Positions 33,851-44,390 of a stretch of DNA of 64,000 nt are shown here, piece by piece. Source of the DNA: Tetrapyrgos nigripes (Eukaryota; Basidiomycota; Agaricomycetes; Agaricales; Campanellaceae); assembly GCA_013368315.1 (NCBI GenBank), contig JAACJM010000155.1, positions 152,473 through 216,472 on the forward strand. Reading direction: 5' to 3'. A program made the position numbers and the translations under genes. The notes below the pieces were generated by a model. The model ran no database searches. It was not told the origin of the DNA and worked only from the letters and a program-made list of their open reading frames with translations. How positions within the stretch are numbered: position 1 is the stretch's first letter; every line of letters begins with the position of its first letter.

Positions 33851-35036
33851 ATGGCTAGCCAAGAGGCCTGGGACCAGCCTGTCAACGACCACAAGATCAC
33901 GTTGAACCTGCAGGAGCTCAGGGAGGATGAACTCGCTCTCATCAAGTCACAGACGGGTATTCAGGATATGGATGAGTTGCAGAGGCATGTCGAGAGCATT
34001 GCAGAGAAAGCTTTCAAAGTGAGTCTACCCATTTTGATTCAATACTGGATAAGTAGTTTCCAGCAGCTGATGCGTTGATATCTCGTTCTTGCCCTTGCAG
34101 ATCTATCCCTATGGTTACCTAACTCAACCTGCGTTTCTCAAGTGAGGAGTCTATCGTCCTAATATGATTGTGTGTTACACTGGCAGAGGTTTCAGGCTGA
34201 CGACTTATCGCACCACTCGTTCTTCGTTAGGTTCAAATCCAGCTATATTCCAATCTTCAAACACGTCCTGGAACTCGGAAAAACGCGTCAAAACGCGATT
34301 TTCCTTGATATTGGGTGTGGTTGTGAGTTCCTCTTCCAGGTCATCCTTACATTACTGCTGACAGCGCTCATACGCGTCCCGTCCTTCCTCGTCAACGAAA
34401 GTCGGTCACGACACGCGCAAAACCATCGCAGACGGCTATCCCATCGAAAATGTCATTGCATCCGACATTCATCCAGAGTTCTGGACTCTCGGTCACGAAT
34501 TGTTCAAATCTACTCCTGAGTCCTTCCCAGTTCCATTCATCCTGGGAGACGCTCTCGATGATGCGTTCATCCCAGATTGTCTGCCGTTTGATACCGAGAC
34601 GCATAAGCCTTTGACAGAAAAGCCGTCACAGACTACTTTAGCGTCAGCTAAGTCTCTAGCGCCTCTACAAGGCCATGTATCAGCTGTACATGCGTCAGCT
34701 CTGTTTCACTTGTTTGTGGAAGAGCAGCAACGCGTTTTGGCAAAGAAACTCGCGTCCTTGCTGTCCCCGGAGCCGGGGTCCGTGATATTTGGATTCCAGC
34801 TTGGAGCTTCAGAGGCAAAAGAGATTACGAATATCAGAGAAGAGAAGATTTTCTTGCATTCAGAGGACAGCTGGACGAGGCTTTGGGTTGGAAAAGAAGG
34901 CGAGGGCGAACTTGAAGGAGTGTTTCCAAAAGGAATGGTCCAGGTTGATGTCAGACTTTACAATCTCAAACCCACTACCGGCGGTACTACATCTTCCGAT
35001 CTTGATTTGCTTGTATGGTCGGTGGAGAGGATTTGA
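33851..35036 (+). CDS. class I SAM-dependent methyltransferase, copy 1
   Basis: The product is about 300 residues from four exons. The start at 33851 (MASQEAWDQPVNDHKITLNL) is chosen because copies 2 and 3 begin at the same residue; the frame is open up to 33731. Exon 2 is short (IYPYGYLTQPAFL). Exon 3 holds KHVLELGKTRQNAIFLDIGC. The next exon completes motif I as GFGHDTRKTIADGYP and carries ASDIHPEFWTLGHELFKST, and the protein ends LLVWSVERI-stop. DIGCGFG..D and SDIHPEFW..G are the SAM-binding loops seen in fungal meroterpenoid-type methyltransferases of the AusD sort. That makes methylation of a small metabolite likely, but the substrate is unknown. It lies directly behind CCT3. No AsaB-like gene follows this copy. 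Confidence 0.8.
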
Positions 35037-35517
35037 GGAAGAGTTTCGAGTGTATGATACCAATGTGCCATATTGCGAGCGAGTCAAGGCTTTGTTCAGC
35101 CGCTGTCGGAATCGCTGAGGTTTTGCTAGTGTGCGTGGTCTGCAAAAGACTGGTTGGGGCCTTGAATTGTACTGAGATACTTGCTATTGCTCGATTAAAA
35201 GTGGATGAAAACGGAGAGATACATAGGGAAAAGGTAAAGGATGGTCAACGCGCCAGGATTTTGAATGATAGTCTCCCCTAGGCAGACTCAAGCTAGCAGG
35301 CTAGCTGGATTTTGATGAAAGTTACCACGCGTTCCATCCTTGACTTTAACCAAATACATCCCGTTGCTCTTCTGAAACCGCTTCGCTGATACCTTGTGCT
35401 TTCGAAACACGGTGAAAGGCTTTAAAATTACCTCGTCAACTGAAATCTGGCATACTTCTCAGGTCACACTCCGAATACCATCATACATGGTTTACCAATT
35501 CTTGATAGTCCTGCAAA
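35037..35517. other. duplicated flank behind methyltransferase copy 1
   Basis: There is no gene. The stretch with GCTCGATTAAAAGTGGATGA and AAAGGTAAAGGATGGTCAAC recurs at 40510-40590, and in part at 44200-44290. It marks the junctions of the tandem units. A short perfect palindrome, CTAGCAGGCTAGC, lies near 35293. Confidence 0.6.
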
Positions 35518-36932
35518 AATGTCGGGCCAGACTCCAGTTTTTGTTATGAGTATGTGATTTTCATTTTTAAATTGATCAAGTTTACGAGATTTTGGCAGAC
35601 ACTGCGCCTGAAAGGCAGTCAGGTCGCCAAGCTCAGATATCTAATATTACAGCTGGAAAGTCAGCCAATCGCCTCCAGGCCGTTGCACAGACGTCATCTG
35701 GACGTGTTTGGGCCCCAAATCTATGTTCAAGATGATCCTAGATCCTATGGCAGGCAATTCACGCCCATTGCAGACTGACAAACGATGGAAATGCTATCCT
35801 GCGAGAAATTGATTGCACATCCTGCCAAAGAAATGATTGGGCTTAGTCGGATGCAGGACGAGGAATGTGGAGGTGGAACGACGAGTGTTATTATCCTTAG
35901 TATGCCATCTCTTCATTTGTTATCCTTTTCCTGATCTTTTTATTGTATTGCCAGCGAAATCCTTGCCCAATCCCTCTCCCAACTCGAATGAGATATTCAT
36001 CCCGTTGTCATCATCTCTGCCTACAACAAGGCTCTCAAACAATCTCTCGCAATCATCAAACGCATATCCATCCTCATCAACCATTCAAATGACGAGGAAA
36101 TGCTCTCCCTCATCAAAACATCCATCGGCACCAAATTCGTCGTAAGGTGGTCAGACCTCATTTGTAAACTCACTTTACAAGCATTGCGGACTGTAGCTCA
36201 AGATGATAATGGTTTCAAAACTATGGACATCAAAAGACATCCTCAACGAAATCGATCGCAACCTCGCAGACGCAATTTCTGTCGCTCGTAACGTCGTTTT
36301 CAAGCTGACACTCGTCCCTGGAGGTGGTGAGACCGTAGCTATTAGCGTTAGATTTTACAAGCAAAGGCAATGAGTACCGTTGGTGTGGAAGGATGACCTT
36401 TTAGAGCTGTTGCTGAGGCGATGGAGATTTTCCTGGGACATTGCCGCACTGGAATAGTGGAGTGATTAGGATGTTGACGGAGTTGAGGGTGAGTGGTTTG
36501 TTTGGGTGTTTCTGATGTGTATGTTTGGCCACTCGTTTTTAACTTTGTTGTTGTCCAGGCTAAACACGCAACGGGGAACACTCATGGGAAGTCAACGGTG
36601 AGACAGGAAAGATTGTGGATATGAAGTCGTATGGTTTGTATGAGTCTGCTAGTGTGACGGTATGTCTTCCTTTCCCTCTCAAGTCTCGCTATGATGGCTG
36701 CCCTTGCTCATTGTTCACCATGCGACAGGTACAAACCTTCAAAACTGTCATCGAGGTCTGTTTCGTTACTTCTTTCTTTCTAACAAATAGACTTAACGCT
36801 GACTGTCCATGTTCGTATTTTGTAGGCTGCTCGCATGCTCTTGCGCATAGACGACGTCGTCCAAACCCATACGGAAAGATAGAGAATAACGAGGACAGCA
36901 GGCTCCCACCGGAAGAATTGATGGAAGGTTAA
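35518..36932 (+). pseudogene. CCT3 pseudogene with internal deletion
   Basis: It begins like the parent ([10 protein letters not shown] at 35520 and the same first intron) and ends [15 protein letters not shown] with a stop near 36930, but it cannot work. The exon with the first ATP-binding residues is shortened around 35640-35700. Bases are lost in the stretch AAGAAATGATTGGGCTTAGT. At about 36235 the text jumps from FKTMDIK directly to the DILNEIDRN region (CATCAAAAGACATCCTCAAC), deleting about 700 bp of the parent. Several single-base changes break the frame near 36360-36470. It is the left end of the second tandem unit. Confidence 0.9.
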
Positions 36933-37494
36933 CCACACATTAGCCTTTTGCTGACTGCTTGTTGTGCTTACCGTCTGGGGTTGCGATGTCATACTCCTGC
37001 TCAGTGCTGTGATGTACCAGTCTCCAGATACTAGAAGAAGAAGAATTTGATCTTTTGAAGTGTACTCCGCAGTGAGGTTCATATGGAAGATTCGGGATTC
37101 TTTGATTGTCGTGCAATGAACTGATTCAAAGTTCTTCCCTTGACTCACTCTGACTCGACTCACCTTCATAGTTTTCGCTACTTTGCGTTAGGTTGCGATG
37201 CGTAATTATCTCACACGATCATAACAGTACCGTTTTTGGAACAAATCCTGCGTTTTCTATTCACAACTCGAACTTGTAACAACAGGAACAGCGCCCTTCC
37301 TTAGTTCGCTTTTTATTCGACTGTTATCTGATTCTATACTATACATAGAACTAGTTGCTATGATTGTACTGACACCGGGAGGCTAGCCGTAATAGAAAGG
37401 TGGCCTACATATATCTCAAGGAACCGCGAAGTTGGTACGTCTCACCCACCCTTCCACTAACTGCTTATCTTCTCCAAGTCAACTTGAACACAGG
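36933..37494. promoter_or_regulatory. flank and promoter of methyltransferase copy 2
   Basis: It copies the sequence behind CCT3. The promoter motif GACACCGGGAGGCTAGCCGT at 37371, followed by AGAAAGGTGGCCTACATATA, is nearly identical to 41151-41195 in front of copy 3. GGCTAGCC is a perfect palindrome, and the ATATAT run near 37410 may serve as the TATA box. Confidence 0.6.
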
Positions 37495-38670
37495 ATGTCC
37501 AACCAGGACATTTGGGACAGCACTGCCAGTGTCAAGATCACGCTAAACTTGCAGGAGCTGACTGAAGGGGAACTCGCCCTCCTCAAGTCACAGACAGGCA
37601 TTGAGGATATGGATGAATTGCAAAAGCATGTTGAAAGCGTTGCATACAAGGCTTTCAAGGTATGTCGTACACTGGCACATTTCGTGCCAACGCCTACAAG
37701 CTACTTACAGCAGCTGATGTGCATGTGTCGTTCTCATTATTGCAGATCTTTCGCTATTATTACCTGACTCAAACTACATTCCTAAAGTGAGGAGTTAACG
37801 TTTATCGTCCCGGCTCAATATGATTGTGATGTTACACTGACAAAAACCTTCCGTACTTTGTCAGGTTCAAGTTAGACTATATACCAATCTACAAACATGT
37901 CTTGGAACTCGGAAAAACGCGTCCGAACGCCATTTTCCTCGATATTGGATGTGGTTGTGAGTTTCTCTTCCAGGTCATTCTTGTATCAACGCTGACGTCG
38001 ACAATGCACATACGCGTCACGTCCTTCCTCATCAACGAAAGTCGGCCACGATACCCGCAAAGCCATCGCAGATGGCTATCCCATCCAAAACGTTGTCGCA
38101 TCCGACATTCATCCCGAATTCTGGAATCTCGGTCATGAACTCTTCAAATCTACTCCTGAGTCCTTCCCAGTTCCGTTCATCCCAGGAGACGCTCTTGATG
38201 ATGCGTTCATCCCGGATTGTCCGCCCTTTGACAACGAGACCCGTAAGCCCTCGACAGAAAAGCCTTCACAAGCAACTTTGGCGTCAGCTAAGTCTCTAGC
38301 ACCACTACAAGGCCATGTCTCGGCTATACATGCATCAGGTCTGTTCCATTTGTTTGTGGAAGAACAGCAACACGTTTTGGCGAATAAACTCGCGTCCTTG
38401 TTGTCCCCGGAGCCGGGGTCTGCGATATTTGGAATCCATCGTGGAGCTTCAGAGGCAAAAGAGATTACGAATATCAGAGAAGAGAAGACTTTCCTGCATT
38501 CAGAGGACAGCTGGACGAGGCTTTGGGTCGGAAAAGAAGGCGAGGGTGAAGGAGTGTTTCCAAAAGGAATGGTGCAGGTTGATGTCAGACTTTACGATCT
38601 CAAACCCTCTACCGATGGTACTACATCTTCCGACTTTACTCTGCTTGTGTGGTCGGTGAAGAGGATTTAA
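37495..38670 (+). CDS. class I SAM-dependent methyltransferase, copy 2
   Basis: Four exons give a protein closely similar to copies 1 and 3. The start is MSNQDIWDSTASVKITLNLQ. Exon 2 reads IFRYYYLTQTTFL, then KFKLDYIPIYKHVLELGKTR and, across the third intron, motif I IFLDIGCGFGHDTRKAIADG, followed by ASDIHPEFWNLGHELFKST. The C-terminal half includes GHVSAIHASGLFHLFVEEQQ and EDSWTRLWVGKEGEGEGVFP, and ends SVKRI-stop at 38670. It is four residues shorter than copy 1 at the acidic GEGE loop. No frame break was seen. AsaB copy C follows 120 bp behind on the opposite strand, so the two are tightly convergent and were duplicated as a unit. Confidence 0.82.
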
Positions 38671-38789
38671 GGAAGAGGATTTAAGGAAGCGTACAATACC
38701 AGTGTATTATAAGTCAGAGCTGTCGTACAAATTCAAGGATAAATATGATAAAAGGAAGATATAGTGAATAGAAATTGCTCTCTGCGAGG

Positions 38790-39751
38790 CTAGTCATCAT
38801 AGAAAACCAAAGCCCTAAGCTCAATGGACTCCCTAAACAGAGCATCTGCAGGCGTAGTCGGGTCTTCAAATGCAGTATGCGGGGTCATAATCGAGACACT
38901 TCCATCATCTTTAGAATCATAACTGTAGCAGTCAAACAATCAGGAAACTGGACACCATTCTTGGAGAACTGCCTACCATTTAATTAGAACAATCTCATCT
39001 GGTGTCATTCCCCTCAGATACTTGAATTTCAGTGCTGGATTATAGCTGACTCCCATTGTCTCTCTGTTTTCCTCTCTTCCGGGATGGAAGAAGGCTACTG
39101 GTGTCAGACCCTTCTCTGCATCAACCGAGCGGTAGTCAGCTAAAGCAAGAGGCCAGTCGTATGCGGGGTGAGAAATGGGTCTCCAGAGATTGATGATTTG
39201 GTAACGATGTTTGAGAAGTTCGCCACTTTCGGACTCGGGGAGGTGACGTAGGACACGGTTACGAGCAGCTCTGGCGGTTTGGTCTCCATGAACCATAGCT
39301 GCAGGTTGCCTATTGGAAGGATCTGCTCCCGAAACGCCAGGTCGACGACGTCTGGTGGCTGGTAATAGCAAAGAAGAAAGTGTCAGTCAAGAGGGAACAC
39401 AAGACTGGAACTTCACTCACTGTGATCAAACAGAACCACCCTACTAGCTCCAGTCAACTTCTTGATCAGCTCGATACTTTCGGGATAATATTCCCTCTTT
39501 ATCTCTTCATCGTTCTTGAAAGATTTATGCTTTGCAGGTTCATTGTAAAATTGGAATCCAGCCGTGTCGAGAGAGACGGAGGACTCGTTCCCGCGCAGAT
39601 TCTCTATCTGAACAACATGTGTTTTCTCTTCATAGTTTCGCTTTAGCTCTGGGACGGAAATATCCACAAAGGGACTAGAACCATCTGAAGGAGGAGAGAA
39701 GAAATGGAGTGATGCCGAGACGAAGGAAGGCTGGATTAGCGTTGCAGGCAT
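38790..39751 (-). CDS. AsaB/GA4-desaturase-like oxidase, copy C, intact
   Basis: There are three exons. MPATLIQPSFVSASLHFFSP starts at 39751, and exon 1 runs to VVLFDH near 39421. Exon 2 begins TRRRRPGVSGADPS near 39357 and ends PDEIVLIK near 38990. Exon 3 begins CYDSKDDGSVSIM and ends LRALVFYDD-stop at 38790. The candidate iron and cosubstrate residues are HGD in MVHGDQT, His in MTPHTAF, and R-x-S in FRESIEL. It is very close to copy D, much closer than to A and B, as expected from recent tandem duplication. The expected reaction is hydroxylation or desaturation of a secondary metabolite, by family resemblance only. It is convergent with methyltransferase copy 2, and its promoter carries the palindrome at 40073. 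Confidence 0.85.
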
Positions 39752-39819
39752 GGTGTTGGTTGAGAGCGTGTAAGGTGAACTCTGGGAAACAGAATGAGTA
39801 GTAGAGCTTGGAAGCTGTC

Positions 39820-39863
39820 CATTTTATAGACCTCTCCTTTTCAATAGATGTCGCCATAGTCTG
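39820..39863 (-). promoter_or_regulatory. core promoter of AsaB copy C
   Basis: On the minus strand the shared block GACTATGGCGACATCTATTG is followed about 15 bp later by TCTATAAAATGG, a good TATA box, about 75 bp before the ATG at 39751. The same order is present at 43600-43643 for copy D. Confidence 0.65.
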
Positions 39864-40051
39864 TTGACCATTCCGATTTTGCAGATCGAAGGATCGGAAA
39901 ATAACTAAGCGACAATCTTCGTCAGCAAAATTGACCATCATCATATAAAATATTCCAGTTGGAGTACACTCACACTGGACATACTGACAGTCGAGAGAGA
40001 TGGATGATGAAATTAATGTCACCAGGACGCGACTGTATGGATTGCCATAGG

Positions 40052-40088
40052 CCTAGATGGTTTTGTCATTTCCCGATATCGGGAATTG
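40052..40088 (-). promoter_or_regulatory. conserved AsaB promoter palindrome, copy C
   Basis: On the minus strand it reads CCCGATATCGGGAAATGACA followed by AAACC, about 320 bp before the ATG at 39751. The core is extended here to the 14-bp palindrome TCCCGATATCGGGA. It matches 43855-43864 and 12184-12205, including the AATGACAAA tail. Confidence 0.7.
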
Positions 40089-40790
40089 GTAGAGAGATGA
40101 CTCGGGAGGCCGTGACGATACGTAGTGCACATATTGTGGCCTAAGAAACGGCTTGCGTAGACATCCATGGTGACTGTGGTAGCTTACCTTCGACGGAGAG
40201 CCAAAACATTGGCGATGCAACTTGAAGGTAATATCAACTGAAAAGTGAGGACACACCTTGCAATTGACACACATCTTTTAGGTCGCACTACATTTGAGGG
40301 ACGAGTACATCTGACAATGTTGAACAAATACGTTTGGAGACTTGAAGCATGCAGATGTTCCCTTGAAGACGATTGAATAAAAATAGGCACTTGAAGGGTG
40401 AGGTATGCGCGAGTAAGCACGTACTTAGGCTCAGCGGCATTTTTCAGCCGCTGTCTGAATCGCTGAGGTTTTGCTGGTGTTCCTGGTCTGGCTGGAGCCT
40501 TGAATTGTACTGAAATGTCTGCGATTGCTCGATTAAAAGTGGATGAAAACGGAGAGAGGATAGGGAAAAGGTAAAGGATGGTCAACGCGCTAGGATTTGA
40601 AAGTTACCACGCGTTCCATCCTTGACTTTAACCAAATGCATCCCGTTGGTCTTCTGAAACATTCTGCTTTTGAAATATGGTGAAAGGCTCTCAAATTACC
40701 TCGCCAACTGAGATCCAGCATACTTCTCAGCTCAGACTCCGAATATCATCATACACCAATCCTTGATAGTCCCTTCCTCTCGCCATCATG
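40089..40790. other. unit junction without a gene
   Basis: The first half has only unsupported short frames. From about 40440 it repeats the sequence at 35096-35480 behind methyltransferase copy 1 (for example GCTCGATTAAAAGTGGATGA), so it is the boundary between the second and third tandem units. Confidence 0.55.
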
Positions 40791-41015
40791 GCTCCCCTTG
40801 CTCACTGTTCACCAGGCGACAGATACAAACCTTCAAAACTGCCATCAAGGTCTGTTTCGTTGCTTCTTTCTTTCTTTCCAACAAATAGACTTAACGCTGA
40901 CTGCTCATGTTCGTATATTGTAGGCTGCCCATATACTCTTGCGCGTCGACGTCGTCCAAGCCGTAAAGAACAAGGACAGTAGGCTCCACCAGAAGACTTG
41001 ATGGAAGGTTAACCA
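40791..41015 (+). pseudogene. CCT3 3' end fragment
   Basis: It holds only the last exons of CCT3: TACAAACCTTCAAAACTGCC, a 70-bp intron resembling that of the parent, then GGCTGCCCATATACTCTTGC, GTCGTCCAAGCCGT and ATGGAAGGTTAA. A deletion removes most of the acidic tail. It starts the third tandem unit and shows progressive loss of the CCT3 part from unit to unit. Confidence 0.8.
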
Positions 41016-41288
41016 CTCATTAGCCGTTTGCTCACTGGTTGTTGTGCTTACCTTCTGGTTGCGATGCCGTACTGCTGCTGTGATGTACCAGATAGAAGAA
41101 GTATTTGATCTTTTAAAGTGCAGTGAGATCCATATGACCTTGGGATTGCACTGACACCGGGAGGCTAGCCGTAAAAGGTAGCCTATATATATTCCAAGGA
41201 ACTGCGAAGTTGGTGAGTCTCACCAACCTTTCCAACAAACCCATTAATTGCCCATCTTCTCCAGACTCCAAGTCGATTTGAGCGCAGG
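41016..41288. promoter_or_regulatory. promoter of methyltransferase copy 3
   Basis: GACACCGGGAGGCTAGCCGT at 41151 is followed by AAAAGGTAGCCTATATATAT, as in front of copy 2. The leader has AGTCTCACCAACCTTTCCAA, shared with copy 1. Confidence 0.6.
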
Positions 41289-42467
41289 ATGTCCAACCAG
41301 GACATTTCGGACAACACTGCCAGTGTCAGCGACCACAAGATCACGCTAAACTTGCGGGAGCTGACTGAACAGGAACTCGCCCTCCTCAAGTCACAGACAG
41401 ACATTGAGGATATGGATGAGTTGCAGAGGCATGTTGAAAGCGTTGCAGAGAAGGCTTTCAAGGTGTGTCGTACACTATTTCGTGCCAACGCCAACGCCTA
41501 CAAGCCACTTGCAGCAGCTGATGTACATGTGTCGTTTTCATCATCGCAGATCTTTCGCTATTATTACCTGACTCAAACTACATTCCTAAAGTGAAGAGTT
41601 AACATTTATCGTCCCAGCTCAATATGATTGTGATGTTACACTGACAAAAACCTTCCGTACTTCGTCAGGTTCACATTAGACCATATACCAATCTACAAAC
41701 ACGTCTTGGAACTCGGAAAAACGCGTCCAAATGCCATTTTCCTCGATATCGGGTGTGGTTGTGAGCTTCTCTTCCAGGTCACTCTCGTATCAACGCTGAC
41801 GTCGACAACGCACATACGCGTCACGTCAACGAAAGTCGGCCACGACACCCGCAAAGCCATCGCAGATGGTTATCCCATCCAAAACGTTGTCGCATCCGAC
41901 ATTCATCCCGAATTCTGGACTCTCGGTCACGAACTGTTCAAATCTACTCCTGAATCCTTCCCAGTTCTGCTCGTCCCAGGAGACGCTTTTGATAATGCAT
42001 TCATCCCGGATTGTCCGCCATTTGATAACGAGACGCGTAAGCCTTCGACAGAAAAGCCTTCACAGGCAACTTTAGCGTCAGCTAAGTCTCTAGCACCACC
42101 ACAAGGCCATGTCTCGGCTATACATGCATCAGGTCTGTTCCATTTGTTTGTAGAAGAACAGCAACGCGTTTTGGCGAATAAACTCGCGTCCTTGTTGTCC
42201 CTGGAGCCGGGGTCTGTGGTTTTTGGAATGCAACACGGAGCTTCAGAGGTAAAAGAGATTTTGAATATTAGGAAAGAGAAGACTTTCTTGCATTCAGAGG
42301 ACAGCTGGACGAGGCTTTGGGTCGGAGAAGAAGGCGAGAGCGAGGAAAGGGTATTTCCAAAGGGAATGGTGCAGGTTGATGTCAGACTTTTCGATCTGAA
42401 ACCCACTGCCGCCGATGGTACATTTTCTGACTATAATCGGCTTGTGTGGTCGGTGAAGAGGATTTGA
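41289..42467 (+). CDS. class I SAM-dependent methyltransferase, copy 3
   Basis: It has the same four-exon layout as copies 1 and 2. The start is MSNQDISDNTASVSDHKITL. Exon 2 is IFRYYYLTQTTFL, and exon 3 runs from KFTLDHIPIYKHVLELGKTR to motif I, IFLDIGCGFGHDTRKAIADG after splicing, with ASDIHPEFWTLGHELFKST next. The end is YNRLVWSVKRI-stop. Compared with copy 2 it has changed most in the last 80 residues (VKEILNIRKEKTFLHS and GEEGESEERVFPKGM), where substrate-facing residues could lie. The frame is intact. Frameshifted AsaB copy D lies about 100 bp behind on the other strand. Confidence 0.82.
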
Positions 42468-42569
42468 GGAAGAGTGTACAATACCAATCAATGTATTACG
42501 AGTCAGAGCTGTCGTACAAATTCAAGCATGAAAGGAGGATATAGTGAATAACAATTGTTCTCTGTTTGC

Positions 42570-43531
42570 CTAGTCATCATAGAAAACCAAAGCCCTAAGC
42601 TCAATGGACTCCCTAAACAGAGCATCTGCAGGTGTAGTCGGGTCTTCAAATGCAGTATGCGGGGTCATAATCGCGACACTTCCATCGTCTTTAGAATCAT
42701 AACTATAGCAGTCAAACAATCAACAAACTGGACACCATTCTTGGAGAAACTGCCCACCATTTGATCAGAACAATCTCATCTGGTGTCATTCCCCTCAAAT
42801 ACTTGAACTTCAGTGCTGGATTATAGCTGACTCCCATTGTCTCTCTGTTCTCCTCTCTTCCAGGATGAAAGAAGGCTACTGGTGTCAGACCCTTCTCTGC
42901 ATCAACCGAGCGGTAGTCAGCCAAAGCAAGGGGCCAATCGTATGCAGGGTGAGAAATGGGTCTCCAGAGATTGATGATTTGGTAACGATGTTTGAGAAGT
43001 TCGCCACTTTCGGACTCGGGGAGGTGACGTAGGACACGGTTACGAGCAGCTCTGGCGGTTTGGTCTCCATGAACCATAGCTGCAGGTTGCCTATTGGAAG
43101 GGTCTGCTCCCGAAACGCCAGGTCGACGACGTCTGGTGGCTGGTAATAGCAAAGAAGAAAGTGTCAGTCAAGAGGGAACACAAGACTGGAACTTCACTCA
43201 CTGTGATCAAACAGAACCACCCTACTAGCTCCAGTCAACTTCTTGATCAGCTCGATACTTTCGGGATAATATTCCCTCTTTATCTCTTCATCGTTCTTGA
43301 AAGATTTATGCTTTGCAGGTTCATTGTAAAATTGGAATCCAGCCGTGTCGAGAGAGACGGAGGACTCTTTCCCGCGCAGATTCTCTATCTGAACAACATG
43401 TGTTTTCTCTTCGTAGTTTCGCTTTGCTCTGGGACGGAAATATCCACAAAGGGACGAGAACCGTCTGAAGGAGGAGTGAAGAAACGGAGTGATGCCGAGA
43501 CGAAGGAAGGCTGGATTAGCGTTGCAGGCAT
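42570..43531 (-). pseudogene. AsaB/GA4-desaturase-like oxidase, copy D, frameshifted
   Basis: It is almost identical to copy C over three exons, including HGD, PHTAF and the RES motif, and the same ATG context at 43531. One A is missing near 43425: the plus strand reads GTTTCGCTTTGCTCTGGG where copy C has GTTTCGCTTTAGCTCTGGG. After about 35 residues the frame leaves the protein, which continues correctly in the neighbouring frame from KRNYEEKTHVVQIENLRG on. Nothing else is broken, so either the frameshift is very young or it is a sequencing error. The exon 2-3 intron keeps its GT and AG ends. Confidence 0.78.
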
Positions 43532-43839
43532 GGTGTTGGTTGAGAGTGTGTAAGGTGAACTCTGGGAAACAGAATGAGTAGTAGAGCTTGGAAGCTGTCC
43601 ATTTTATAGACCTCACCTTTTCAATAGATGTCGCCATAGTCTGTTGGCCATCCCGATTTTGCAAGGATCGGAAAATAACCAAGCGACAATCTTCATCAGC
43701 AAAAGTCGACGGTTCGACCATCATCGTAAAACTATTTCAATTGCTGACCTCCGTCAGATTACACACACCCTGGGCATACTGGCAGTCGAGAAAGAGATGG
43801 ATGAAGAAACTGACGCTACTGTATTGCCATAGACCTAGA

Positions 43840-43876
43840 TGGTTTTGTCATTTCCCGATATCGGGAAATGGTAGAG
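43840..43876 (-). promoter_or_regulatory. conserved AsaB promoter palindrome, copy D
   Basis: On the minus strand it reads TTTCCCGATATCGGGAAATG and then ACAAAACC, about 325 bp before the ATG at 43531. The palindrome here extends to 18 bp (CATTTCCCGATATCGGGAAATG is symmetrical over its centre). It is the best version of the element. Confidence 0.7.
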
Positions 43877-44390
43877 ATGAGGCTGTGACGAGATGTGATA
43901 TGTATGATTGTGGCCAAGGGCTTGCGTATAGCTCACTTTGACTAGCTAGAGACTAGAGTGCAGGCCAATGCAGACCTTGAATTGGATCTTGCTATGATAA
44001 GACGTAAACCTAACGGCCTGAAAAGTGAGGACACACCTTGACATACAGGTTTTAGGTTTTGAGGACGTGTATACGTCGGACAAATGGGTCCGGAGACTTG
44101 AAGAAAGATGATAGGCACTTGAAGGGTGAGCGCTTGAGCTCTCAGCTCGGTGATAGCTTGACAGAACCAGTGAGTAAGCTCGGCGACTTTTTGGGTTTGC
44201 TAGTAAGCAAGGTCTGCAAAAGACTGGCTGAAGCCTTGGGGTGAACTGGGATAATTGCGGTTTCTCGGTTAAAAGGTTAAAAGTAAACTTAAAGCACTGA
44301 GATACTTACGATTTAGTAATGTGTACATTTGATGGCAGTTACCACACGTCCACCCTTCATCCGTTTTTCTTCTGAAGAAAGGCTCTACAG
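43877..44390. other. end of the tandem array, no gene
   Basis: It contains AAAGTGAGGACACACCTTG near 44020, also present near 40240 behind copy C, and a degraded TTTCTCGGTTAAAAGG flank near 44260 like the other unit ends. I see no coding region. Confidence 0.5.
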
